A stretch of DNA of 64,000 bases from Taklimakanibacter albus (GTDB lineage: Bacteria; Pseudomonadota; Alphaproteobacteria; Rhizobiales; Aestuariivirgaceae). The notes under the pieces were generated by a model that had not been told where the DNA came from, did not search any database, and saw only the letters and a list, made by a program, of their open reading frames with translations. The DNA is taken from assembly GCF_016595235.1 (NCBI RefSeq), contig NZ_JAENHL010000008.1, positions 1,324,624 through 1,388,623 of the forward strand, in the 5' to 3' direction. The position numbers were made by a program, and so were the translations under genes. Every line of letters starts with the position of its first letter. The stretch's first letter is position 1. Of the stretch, positions 18,298 through 26,065 are shown one piece after another.

Positions 18298-19143
18298 TCA
18301 GCCCTTTACGGCCCCCATCGTCAAGCCGCGCGAGAGGTGCTTCTGGATCGCCACAACCAGAAGCAGCACCGGCACGAAGGCGATGAAGGCGACCATGGCG
18401 ATGGCATTATATATGATGCCGTCGGATCCGCCGGTAAAGTTGGCGAGAGCCACCGAGAGCGTATAGGCGTTCTGCGTCGAGGCGATGAGCAGCGTGAACA
18501 GGAACTCGTTGATGGCGAAGATCACCGCGATGACGCCGGCGGTGATGATGCCCGGCAGGCACATGGGCACGATGATCGCCACCAGGATGCGCAGATCCGA
18601 GGCGCCGTCGGTGCGCGCGGCGTCCTCAATCTCGGGCGGAATGTCGAGCATGTAAGAGCGCACGATCCAGGTGACGAGCGACAGATTCATCGCCGCATAG
18701 ATCAGCATCAGCGCCCAGACCGAATCGAGCAGGCCGAAGGTCTTGAACAGGAAGAAGATCGGAATGGCGACGACGGCCGGCGCCATCATGCGGGTGGAGA
18801 GGATGTAGAAGCCGATATCCTCGCGGAACCGGTATTTGTAACGCGCCAGCGAATAGGCGGCGGGAATGGCGAGCAGGAGGTCGATGACGACGCTGCCGAA
18901 AATGGCGATGAGCGAGTTGCGCAAATAGCTGCCCATCGGCCAGGACGACCAGATCATGTTCCAGGCATCGAGCGTGAAGGTCGGCAGATAGAGGGGCTGC
19001 GGCAGCACGATCTCAGTGCGCGGGCGTAAACCGATGGTCAGGAACCAGATGATCGGCACGACGCAGAACAGCGCCCAGGAGCCGAGCACGAGATAACGCA
19101 ATGCGAGTGACCCGGCCTTGCCTGATTTGCGGCGTCTCGCCAT
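18298..19143 (-). CDS. sugar ABC permease (MalG type)
   Basis: 281 residues with six predicted membrane helices. The EAA loop that docks to the ATPase reads EIEDAARTDGASDLRILVAIIVPMCLPG. MalG-like inner-membrane half of the importer. It follows the MalF-type permease with a 3-bp gap and belongs to the SBP-permease-permease operon. Confidence 0.9.
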   Translation of the reverse strand: MARRRKSGKAGSLALRYLVLGSWALFCVVPIIWFLTIGLRPRTEIVLPQPLYLPTFTLDAWNMIWSSWPMGSYLRNSLIAIFGSVVIDLLLAIPAAYSLARYKYRFREDIGFYILSTRMMAPAVVAIPIFFLFKTFGLLDSVWALMLIYAAMNLSLVTWIVRSYMLDIPPEIEDAARTDGASDLRILVAIIVPMCLPGIITAGVIAVIFAINEFLFTLLIASTQNAYTLSVALANFTGGSDGIIYNAIAMVAFIAFVPVLLLVVAIQKHLSRGLTMGAVKG

Positions 19144-19146
19144 GGC

Positions 19147-20082
19147 CTAATCCCTGCCTGAGCGGAAGAACCGCTTCACGAATGTCTGGGCGATGATCAC
19201 GGTGAGCGCCAGCAGCAGCACGGACGCGGCAGAGGCATAGCCGAAGTCGAAACGCTTGAAGCCGGTGCGATAGATGAAATAGCTCATCGTCTCGGTGGCG
19301 CCGCCCGGCGTGCCGCCGGTGATGATGAAGATCGAGGTAAACATCGTCACGATGTCGATGCCGCGCAGCACCAGCGCCACCGCGATGATGGGCTTGAGCA
19401 TCGGCAGCGAGATGTTCCAGAAAATCTGCGACCAGCGGGCGCCGTCGAGGCGCGCCGCCTCTTCGATCTCGGCATCCTGCCCCTGAAGGGCGGCGACGAA
19501 GATGACGAACAGGAACGGCGTCCACTGCCAGACATCGGTGATGATGAGGGAGAGACGGGCGAGCCAGACATCGCCCAGGAAATCAAGCGGCCGCTCGATG
19601 AAGCCGATGCGCATCAGAATGTCCGACACGACGCGGCCGTCATTGAAGGCGAGCTTCCACAGGAAGGAGACCGCCGAGGGCATGAACAGCATCGGCAGCA
19701 GGAACAGGATGCGCCAGCTCCTGATGAAGGGATCGCGATAGGCGAAGGCCGCGAGCGTCAAAGCGATGACGAATTCGATGAGGAGTGCGCCAGAGCCCAT
19801 GAGGAAGGTGTTCCACAGGCTGGCCCAGAACTCATTGTCGCCCAGGAGCTTGGAATAGTTGTCGAGCCCGATGAAGGTCCAGCTGTTGAACTTCACCCGG
19901 AACAGGCTCTGATAGATCGCATAGAGGCCGGGATAGAAGGTGATGCCGAGAAGATAGATCACCGCCGGCGCGACGAGCAAATAGGGGAAGGCCTTGCGCT
20001 GCAGCGGGCTGCGGCGGCGCTTAAGAGGAGAACGGGCGACCTGCGCCGCCCGTCCCGGATTTGCTGCGATGGCTTCAGCCAT
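19147..20082 (-). CDS. sugar ABC permease (MalF type)
   Basis: 311 residues. A basic N-terminus (RSPLKRRRSPLQRKAFPYLLVAPAVIYLLG) leads into six membrane helices. EAA loop EIEEAARLDGARWSQIFWNISLPMLKP. Forms the channel with the MalG-type partner encoded next. It starts 130 bp after the binding-protein stop, with a palindromic repeat in between. Confidence 0.9.
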   Translation of the reverse strand: MAEAIAANPGRAAQVARSPLKRRRSPLQRKAFPYLLVAPAVIYLLGITFYPGLYAIYQSLFRVKFNSWTFIGLDNYSKLLGDNEFWASLWNTFLMGSGALLIEFVIALTLAAFAYRDPFIRSWRILFLLPMLFMPSAVSFLWKLAFNDGRVVSDILMRIGFIERPLDFLGDVWLARLSLIITDVWQWTPFLFVIFVAALQGQDAEIEEAARLDGARWSQIFWNISLPMLKPIIAVALVLRGIDIVTMFTSIFIITGGTPGGATETMSYFIYRTGFKRFDFGYASAASVLLLALTVIIAQTFVKRFFRSGRD

Positions 20083-20108
20083 TACTTCTCAAATACTTCT
20101 CTTCAAAT

Positions 20109-20196
20109 ACCCTCACCTTCGAGGGCCGCTCTCGCCTTCGCGAAGCCGAGGCTTCGCTTCGGCGGAGCAAGGTCGCGGCCACCTCAGGGTGAGGGT
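20109..20196. repeat. intergenic palindromic repeat between binding-protein and permease genes
   Basis: The outer arms ACCCTCACC (20109-20117) and GGTGAGGGT (20188-20196) are perfectly inverted. Inside are further GC-rich hairpins (GAAGCC-GAG-GCTTCG). It looks like the REP-type palindromic elements of alphaproteobacterial genomes. In this position it would stabilise the upstream binding-protein mRNA or reduce read-through into the permeases. Confidence 0.65.
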
Positions 20197-20211
20197 GATG
20201 GGCTGAACCTA

Positions 20212-21789
20212 TCACACCGGCGGCGTCTTGCCCTTGCCGACCCAGGTGGCATCGGCGACAGCGGCGAAATCCATGGGCGGCGTTCCGGAATAGAAGCCGT
20301 TCTTGTCCATGATCTCGCGCCAGGCCTTGACGCCGGCATCGAGCGCTTCCTTCGGCGTCGACTGGCCGACGACCGCCTTGTTGATCTCGTTGCCGAGCGC
20401 CTGCTCCATCTCGAACATGCCGGGCAGACGCGGGGCACACCAGGCATAATCGAGCTCGGTCGACCACACTTCGGCGGGCTGCGAGACCTTGCGCAGATTG
20501 GGGTTGGTGAGCACCGAGCGGTAGCCCGGCGCCACGCCATTGGCATTGGCCTCGTTCATCGCCATGATCGAGGCGGTGGTGAGGAAGGCCAGCATCAGGA
20601 AGGCGCCTTCCGGATTCTTCGACGAGGCCGTGACGACCGAAGTCGAGCCCGCAATATTGGGCGGCGCGAAACGGCCGCCGTCGACGCGCGGCTCATAGAT
20701 GGTGATCACGTCGCCGACGATCTTGCTCTGATCGGGACGCGTCGCCTGGGTGCCGGAATCCTGCCAGGAGATGTTGCTGGCGAGCTGGCCGCCGAGCCAG
20801 GCGGCACGGTTCTCGCCCCAGCCCCAGCCGGCGACACCGGCCGGTGCGTTTTTCTGCAGCGCCAGGATGGTCTCGATCGCCTTGACGCCGGCGTCGGAAT
20901 TGAAGACCGGCTCCCACTTGTCGTTGAACAGATCGACGCCGAACTGGGCGGCGAGATGCTCCCAGGTATAGGTCGACCAGAAGCCGCGCGCCGCCATGAA
21001 ACCGACGCCGGCAACGCCCTTGTCGGTCTTGTTGAGCTCGGCCGAGAAGCGGATCAGATCGTCATAGGTCTTGATGGTGCTCTTGGCGTCGACGTCGCCG
21101 CCCGTCACTTCCTTGAAGTATTTGGCGCGGACATGAATCTGCTGGATGTCGCAGTCGAAGGGAATGCCATAGAGGCCCTTGCCGCCCCACATGCCGTAAT
21201 TGAGCTTGTAGGTGTCGTAGAAGTCGTCGATCGGCAGCTTCCACTTCGCCGCATAATCGTCGAGCTTGGCGAGGAAGCCTGGCGCTGCGAAATCGCCGAG
21301 CCAGGGGGAGAAGAACTGCAGCGCGTCGAAGCTGGCATTGCCGGAGATGAATTCGGCGACCACCTTGTCATAGAGCGAGTCATCCGGGATCGGCACCAGC
21401 TCGACCGTCATGCCGGACAATTCCTGGAACGGCTTGAGGCCATCGGCAGCGGATTCGGCGTCGGCGGCGCCGATGGCGAACTTCACCGTCTTGCCGGCGA
21501 ATTCCTTGCGCACCTGCTCCCAGTCGACGGTGCGGATCCAGTCCTTGGCGGGGTCCCACAGCTGCTCGTCATCGGCGAGCTTGTAGAGATCGCGATAGTC
21601 CTTCTTCACGTAATTGCCGACATTGATCCTGGCGAGCACGCTCGCCGGATCGGGCAGCTCGGCGGCGAGGCTGCGCCGGACATTGAAGAGGCTGACCCCA
21701 CCCACGCCCACGAGGCCGGCGGCGCCAAAGGCGGCGGTCGATTTCAGCAAGGACCGGCGCGACAGGCGGCCCGATGGTTTATGCAACAT
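20212..21789 (-). CDS. sugar ABC substrate-binding protein, Tat-exported
   Basis: 525 residues from the ATG at 21789 (AGGAG 8 nt upstream; the GTG just before it is rejected). Twin-arginine signal SRRSLLKSTAAFGAAGLVGVGG followed by a cleavage-like ARRSLAAE region. The body has the type 1 extracellular solute-binding fold seen in MalE-like proteins, but is longer than the usual about 420 residues. It captures the substrate in the periplasm and delivers it to the MalF/MalG pair. First gene of the operon SBP-permease-permease-unknown-AbrB. The ligand cannot be read from sequence. Confidence 0.9.
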   Translation of the reverse strand: MLHKPSGRLSRRSLLKSTAAFGAAGLVGVGGVSLFNVRRSLAAELPDPASVLARINVGNYVKKDYRDLYKLADDEQLWDPAKDWIRTVDWEQVRKEFAGKTVKFAIGAADAESAADGLKPFQELSGMTVELVPIPDDSLYDKVVAEFISGNASFDALQFFSPWLGDFAAPGFLAKLDDYAAKWKLPIDDFYDTYKLNYGMWGGKGLYGIPFDCDIQQIHVRAKYFKEVTGGDVDAKSTIKTYDDLIRFSAELNKTDKGVAGVGFMAARGFWSTYTWEHLAAQFGVDLFNDKWEPVFNSDAGVKAIETILALQKNAPAGVAGWGWGENRAAWLGGQLASNISWQDSGTQATRPDQSKIVGDVITIYEPRVDGGRFAPPNIAGSTSVVTASSKNPEGAFLMLAFLTTASIMAMNEANANGVAPGYRSVLTNPNLRKVSQPAEVWSTELDYAWCAPRLPGMFEMEQALGNEINKAVVGQSTPKEALDAGVKAWREIMDKNGFYSGTPPMDFAAVADATWVGKGKTPPV

Positions 21790-21950
21790 CACTCTATCTC
21801 CTCCCTGGAAATGGCCTGATCAGGCCGGCTTGACGGCACGAGCTTCTGGGGACGAGCGCAAGACAATGCTGGCTGATGGCACAGGCTCCTCCCATTTACC
21901 GTTCGATGACGGCGTTTATTCTTCGATTGAGCGTGAGAGTACTAAACTGC

Positions 21951-21977
21951 AATTGCGAATGCAAATGTTTCGCAATT
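21951..21977. promoter_or_regulatory. inverted repeat upstream of the binding-protein operon
   Basis: AATTGCGAA (21951-21959) and TTCGCAATT (21969-21977) are perfect 9-bp arms separated by 9 bp. This fits a dimeric regulator contacting two turns of DNA. It lies in the 400-bp gap between the SBP and SorC genes; the rest of the gap holds motif copy B and no gene that I can see. Confidence 0.5.
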
Positions 21978-21993
21978 CATCCGGAACAAATTC

Positions 21994-22012
21994 CATGCTG
22001 CTTTGCAGCATG
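21994..22012. promoter_or_regulatory. shared operator motif, copy B (SBP/SorC divergent region)
   Basis: CATGCTGC-TTT-GCAGCATG has perfect 8-bp arms. Its 15-bp core (21996-22010) is nearly identical to 15971-15985. See the matching entry there. Confidence 0.55.
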
Positions 22013-22192
22013 AACGCGCGATATCCAGAGGAATTCTAGCTCTTCCCTCCCCCAAACAGCCTCGAAATTGGACAATTATGAGATACAATCGTATACTAAG
22101 ATCACAATATGTATCTTCATCGAAGTGAACATAAAGCCGAGACGGATACTTTATGGTAGGCTATTCCCAGCGAGGAAAAGCGACAGGCCAGA

Positions 22193-23182
22193 ATGCTCGA
22201 GAAGACACCAACAAGAAGAGGCAAGTCCGCCGCCGAAGCGAGCCCGGGGCGCGTGGCGCGCAACCGCATGCGCATCGCCTGGATGTATTATGTCGAGGGC
22301 CTGACCCAGAATGAGATCGCCGACCGGCTCGGCATCGGGCGCGTCACCGTGGTGCGCAACATCAATGAAGCCATCCGCCAGCGCGAAGTGAAGATCTGGA
22401 TCGAGGGCGACGTCGCCGAATGTCTCGAGCTCGAGGGCCAACTGAAGCAGGCCTTCGGCTTCAAGGAGGCGATGGTGGTGCCCGAGCCCTCCAATCCGGC
22501 CCTCACCACCAAGGCGATCGGCGTCGCCGCCGGCATGTATATCACCGACAATCTGACCGACGACATGTCGATCGGCGTTGGCTGGGGCGCCACGCTTTAT
22601 GAATCGCTGCAGACGCTGGCCCCGCGCGAGCTCGAAAATGTGCAGGTGATCTCGCTGCTCGGCGGCATCGTGCAGGCGCGCCGCTATAATCCGTCGGAAT
22701 TCGCCTGGCAGGTCGCCCGCATGGTGGGCGCCGACTGCTATCTCCTCACCGCGCCGGCCGTGGTCGATTCACCCGAGACCAAGGAGACGCTGATCGAGAA
22801 ATGCGGCCTGCGCGACGTGCTGCGCCGCGCCGAGAGGCTCGATCTGGCGATACTGAGCGTCGGCACCATGGCGCCCGATTCGACCGCTTTCCGCTTCGAC
22901 TTTCTGTCCGACGAGGACCGGACGAGCCTGATCAGGCTCGGCGCCGTCGGCGATATCCTGTTCAATTTCTATGACCGCGAAGGCCGGCTGGTCGATCATC
23001 CGCTCAACAAGCGGGTGATGTCGATCCCGATCGACCAGCTGCGCGACGTGCCCAAACGCATGATCGCCTCGGGCGGCAATGAGAAGGTCGACTCGCTCTT
23101 GGGCGCGATCCGACTGATCGACTGCAACGTGCTGATCACCAATGAAGCCACCGCCCGCGAATTGCTGATCCGAAAGACGTGA
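22193..23182 (+). CDS. SorC-family sugar-responsive transcriptional regulator
   Basis: 329 residues. N-terminal HTH at about residues 24-65 (RIAWMYYVEGLTQNEIADRLGIGRVTVVRNINEA), then the SorC/DeoR-type sugar-phosphate-binding domain (MSIGVGWGATLYESLQTL, VISLLGGIVQARRYNPSEFAWQVA, VGDILFNFYDREGRLVDHPLN). Family members are tetramers whose effector is usually a phosphorylated sugar intermediate. It is divergent from the binding-protein operon, so it is the natural regulator of cluster 1. A phosphorylated C5 compound such as MEP or DXP is a candidate effector (inference). Confidence 0.88.
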   Translation: MLEKTPTRRGKSAAEASPGRVARNRMRIAWMYYVEGLTQNEIADRLGIGRVTVVRNINEAIRQREVKIWIEGDVAECLELEGQLKQAFGFKEAMVVPEPSNPALTTKAIGVAAGMYITDNLTDDMSIGVGWGATLYESLQTLAPRELENVQVISLLGGIVQARRYNPSEFAWQVARMVGADCYLLTAPAVVDSPETKETLIEKCGLRDVLRRAERLDLAILSVGTMAPDSTAFRFDFLSDEDRTSLIRLGAVGDILFNFYDREGRLVDHPLNKRVMSIPIDQLRDVPKRMIASGGNEKVDSLLGAIRLIDCNVLITNEATARELLIRKT

Positions 23183-23189
23183 CGGCGCC

Positions 23190-23810
23190 ATGATGCTCAC
23201 CCCCCTCAAACCGGAAGTCCTGAAAGTCGACGATCTCAGCCACGAGGCGCGGCGCTTCCGCACCATCGTCTGGTCGTTCCAGCGCAATCTCGACCTTCTG
23301 TTCAAGGGCACCGGTCTCTCCGCCAAGGTCGATCATGCGGCACTCGCCGAGGCTTTCGCGCGCTGGCGGCAGAAATTCGACCAGTCGAAGCATCTCGCCG
23401 ATGTCAACCGCAACGACTATGTGATCTATGCGGCAGGGCTCATGCTGCGCGAGCTCATCGTCGCGGCGCCGCTCAAGGCGAGCAAGGAAGAAGAACTGCC
23501 GTCGCTGCCGGGCGGCATCGACCATCCGCTGGCGCGCTGGCCGGAAGGTTATGCCTATACGAGCTTCTGCCTGTCGGTCGCCGCCGCCATCCTCAAGGAA
23601 CTCGGCGATGACGAGCCGATGCCGGCCGAGGTGGCGGATGATCCGGGCTTCTGGAGCTCCTTCCGCGAGAACACCCATGAGGATCCCGAGACCGCGGTCG
23701 GCTTCTTCGACCTGGTCTGCGGCCGCGAGCCCAATTGGGCGGCGCCGGGCGTGCTCTGGCTGCGCAAGGCTTTTGCCGACCAAGGTAAGCTTCCCCGCAA
23801 TAAGGCTTGA
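23190..23810 (+). CDS. conserved-looking protein of unknown function, operon with SorC regulator
   Basis: 206 residues, starting 7 bp after the SorC stop (two adjacent ATGs). No signal peptide or membrane segment. It opens with MLTPLKPEVLKVDDLSHEARRFRTIVWSF and has a mostly helical, acidic C-terminal half. I do not recognise a family. Tight coupling to the regulator suggests a role in the same pathway. Confidence 0.7.
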   Translation: MMLTPLKPEVLKVDDLSHEARRFRTIVWSFQRNLDLLFKGTGLSAKVDHAALAEAFARWRQKFDQSKHLADVNRNDYVIYAAGLMLRELIVAAPLKASKEEELPSLPGGIDHPLARWPEGYAYTSFCLSVAAAILKELGDDEPMPAEVADDPGFWSSFRENTHEDPETAVGFFDLVCGREPNWAAPGVLWLRKAFADQGKLPRNKA

Positions 23811-23882
23811 GCTCTCTCCGCTTTAACCATTCGTATACCGAATCAGTTACGCTCAATCCGTCGTCCTGGGGGAGAGGTTCCC

Positions 23883-25889
23883 ATGAAACGGATTCTGATG
23901 TTCGGCGGCGCCTTGCTGACGCTCCTTGTTGCGGCTGTGCTCGCCCTCCCATTCGTCATTCCGCATGATTTCATTGCCGGCCAGCTCAAGCAGGCGGTGA
24001 AGGCCGAGACCGGCCGCACGCTGACCATCGGCGAAGCGCCGAGACTCGTCTTCTGGCCGGATTTCGCGGTGACGCTGAAGGACGTGCGGCTCTCCACCCC
24101 GCCCGACATGTATGAGGGCCAGGTGGCGCAAATGGACGAGATGCGCATCCGCGTCGAGGTCGCCTCGCTGTTCGACCGGCGGCTCGACATCAAGGAACTG
24201 CATCTCATCCGCCCGAAACTGTCGCTGATCATCGATGGCGAAGGGCGGCCGAACTGGATCATGGCCAGGCCCGAGGAGAATGGCGGCGGTAGCGGCCCCG
24301 GCATCCAGACCGGCTCGATCGCCCCCGTTACCATCGAGGACGGCGATGTACGCTTCCTCGACGAGCGTTCCGGCAAGGCCTTCATGGCCGAGAATGTCGA
24401 CCTGACCATCACGCTCGGCTCGCTCACCGGCCCCGTCGCGGTCAAGGGATCGCTCAAGGCGCTGGGCGATGATATCGACCTCGCTTTCTCGGCCAAGACG
24501 CCCACCGAGCTCGCCGCCGCCGGCTCGGCTTTGTCGCTCGCGGTCAAGAGCAAGCGGCTCGACTTCGCCTTCTCGGGCCTCGCCGCCATGCAGGATGGGC
24601 TCGCCCTCGACGGTACCATCACGGCGGCGTCCAGTTCGCTGCGCGAACTCGGCCGCTGGGCCAAGATCCAGGTGCCGGACGGGCCGGGCTTCGGCCCCGC
24701 CAAGATCAACGGGCAGATCGCCTTCGCCGGCAAGAGCCTCAAACTCAGAAAGGCCAGGATCACGCTCGACGGACTCGCCGCGCAAGGCGATGTGGCGCTC
24801 GATCTCGGCACACGCCCCCAGGTCAACGCCACTCTCGCTTTCGATACGATCGATGTGAACCGCTATCTGCCGCCACAAGCGGCGTCACCCGAAGCCGTGG
24901 CCGGCCAGACCGGATGGAGCACTGCGCCGATCGCCCTCGCCGGGCTCGGCGTAGTGGACGCCAAGCTCAAGCTCAGCGCCAACAAGCTCCTCTACCGCAC
25001 GCTCACCACCGGCAAGATCGCCATCGACGCCACGCTCAAAAGCGGCAAGCTCGACGCGACGCTGGGCCAGATCGCGCTTTATGGAGGCAAGGCCAAGGGC
25101 CGCCTGGTGCTCGATGGTGCCGCCAAGATGCCGGCGGTGCAGATGACGCTCGAGGCGAAAGGCTTCGACGGCTTGCGGTTGCTCAAGGACTATGCCGGGC
25201 TCGACCGCTTCGAGGGCGTCGCCGGCGCCATGCTCAATCTTTCCGGCCGCGGCCGCTCGCAGCAGGAGCTCGTTTCATCGCTCAACGGCACCGCGTCCTT
25301 CAGCTTCGCCAATGGCGCGGTGCGCGGCATCGACATCGAGGCGATGGTCAAAGACGTGGGCACCAATATCCTGACCGGCTGGCGCCAGGGGCCCGATGCG
25401 AAGACGCCTTTCGATGCGCTGAGCGCCGGTTTCACGGTGGTGAACGGCATCGCCACGACCAATGACCTCAATTTCACCAGCCCGGTTCTCAGCGTGAGCG
25501 GCGGCGGCCTCGTCGATCTGCCGCGCCAGACCCTCAATCTCAAGGTCAATCCGACGCTGACATTAGCCGCGGCGCAGACTGTCGACCTCGCCGGCCTCGC
25601 GGTTCCGATCATCGTCAAGGGGCCGTGGTCGAACCCGAAGATCTATCCCGACATCGCCGGAATCCTCGACAATCCGCAGGCCGCCTACGACACGCTGCGC
25701 AAGATCATCGGCGAAGGCACGACGGCGAGCCTCAAGGAAAAGGGCGAAGCCATCAAGCAGCAGGTCAAGGGCAAGGTCGCCGACGAGATCGGCAAGGCGC
25801 TGGGCAATGATCAGGCCGGCCAAGAGATCGGTAATGCCGTTGAACAACAAGGTCAGAAGCTCCTGAAAGGCCTGTTTGGGAACAACTAA
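23883..25889 (+). CDS. AsmA-family protein
   Basis: 668 residues. An N-terminal membrane anchor (ILMFGGALLTLLVAAVLALPFVIP) is followed by the AsmA N-terminal region (FIAGQLKQAVKAETGRTLTIGEAPRLVFWPDFAVTLKDVRLSTP). The C-terminal AsmA_2 region carries FEGVAGAMLNLSGRGRS...LNGTASFSFANGAVRGIDI. AsmA-like proteins bridge the inner and outer membranes and are linked to phospholipid or outer-membrane lipid transport. Preceded by GGGGGAGAGG as ribosome site. It stands alone, 72 bp after the SorC operon. Confidence 0.88.
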   Translation: MKRILMFGGALLTLLVAAVLALPFVIPHDFIAGQLKQAVKAETGRTLTIGEAPRLVFWPDFAVTLKDVRLSTPPDMYEGQVAQMDEMRIRVEVASLFDRRLDIKELHLIRPKLSLIIDGEGRPNWIMARPEENGGGSGPGIQTGSIAPVTIEDGDVRFLDERSGKAFMAENVDLTITLGSLTGPVAVKGSLKALGDDIDLAFSAKTPTELAAAGSALSLAVKSKRLDFAFSGLAAMQDGLALDGTITAASSSLRELGRWAKIQVPDGPGFGPAKINGQIAFAGKSLKLRKARITLDGLAAQGDVALDLGTRPQVNATLAFDTIDVNRYLPPQAASPEAVAGQTGWSTAPIALAGLGVVDAKLKLSANKLLYRTLTTGKIAIDATLKSGKLDATLGQIALYGGKAKGRLVLDGAAKMPAVQMTLEAKGFDGLRLLKDYAGLDRFEGVAGAMLNLSGRGRSQQELVSSLNGTASFSFANGAVRGIDIEAMVKDVGTNILTGWRQGPDAKTPFDALSAGFTVVNGIATTNDLNFTSPVLSVSGGGLVDLPRQTLNLKVNPTLTLAAAQTVDLAGLAVPIIVKGPWSNPKIYPDIAGILDNPQAAYDTLRKIIGEGTTASLKEKGEAIKQQVKGKVADEIGKALGNDQAGQEIGNAVEQQGQKLLKGLFGNN

Positions 25890-26065
25890 GGCATCGGCCC
25901 GTAGATCATCGACTTCCGTTGTACGACTAAAGACTCACGACGAAGGTTGATCTAGCGACACGCCCTCCTCATCCCTACGACTCAGGGTCAGCTCCGCCCA
26001 GCCACGATTCCATCGGGGGATGGATTGCGGCGGAGATTCAGACCCAAAACGGGAGAGGAAACAAT

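Noticed and set aside
25890-26065. Repeated TACGACT words upstream of the MFS gene as a regulator site
   Set aside because: Two short matches at uneven spacing, which is too weak to call.
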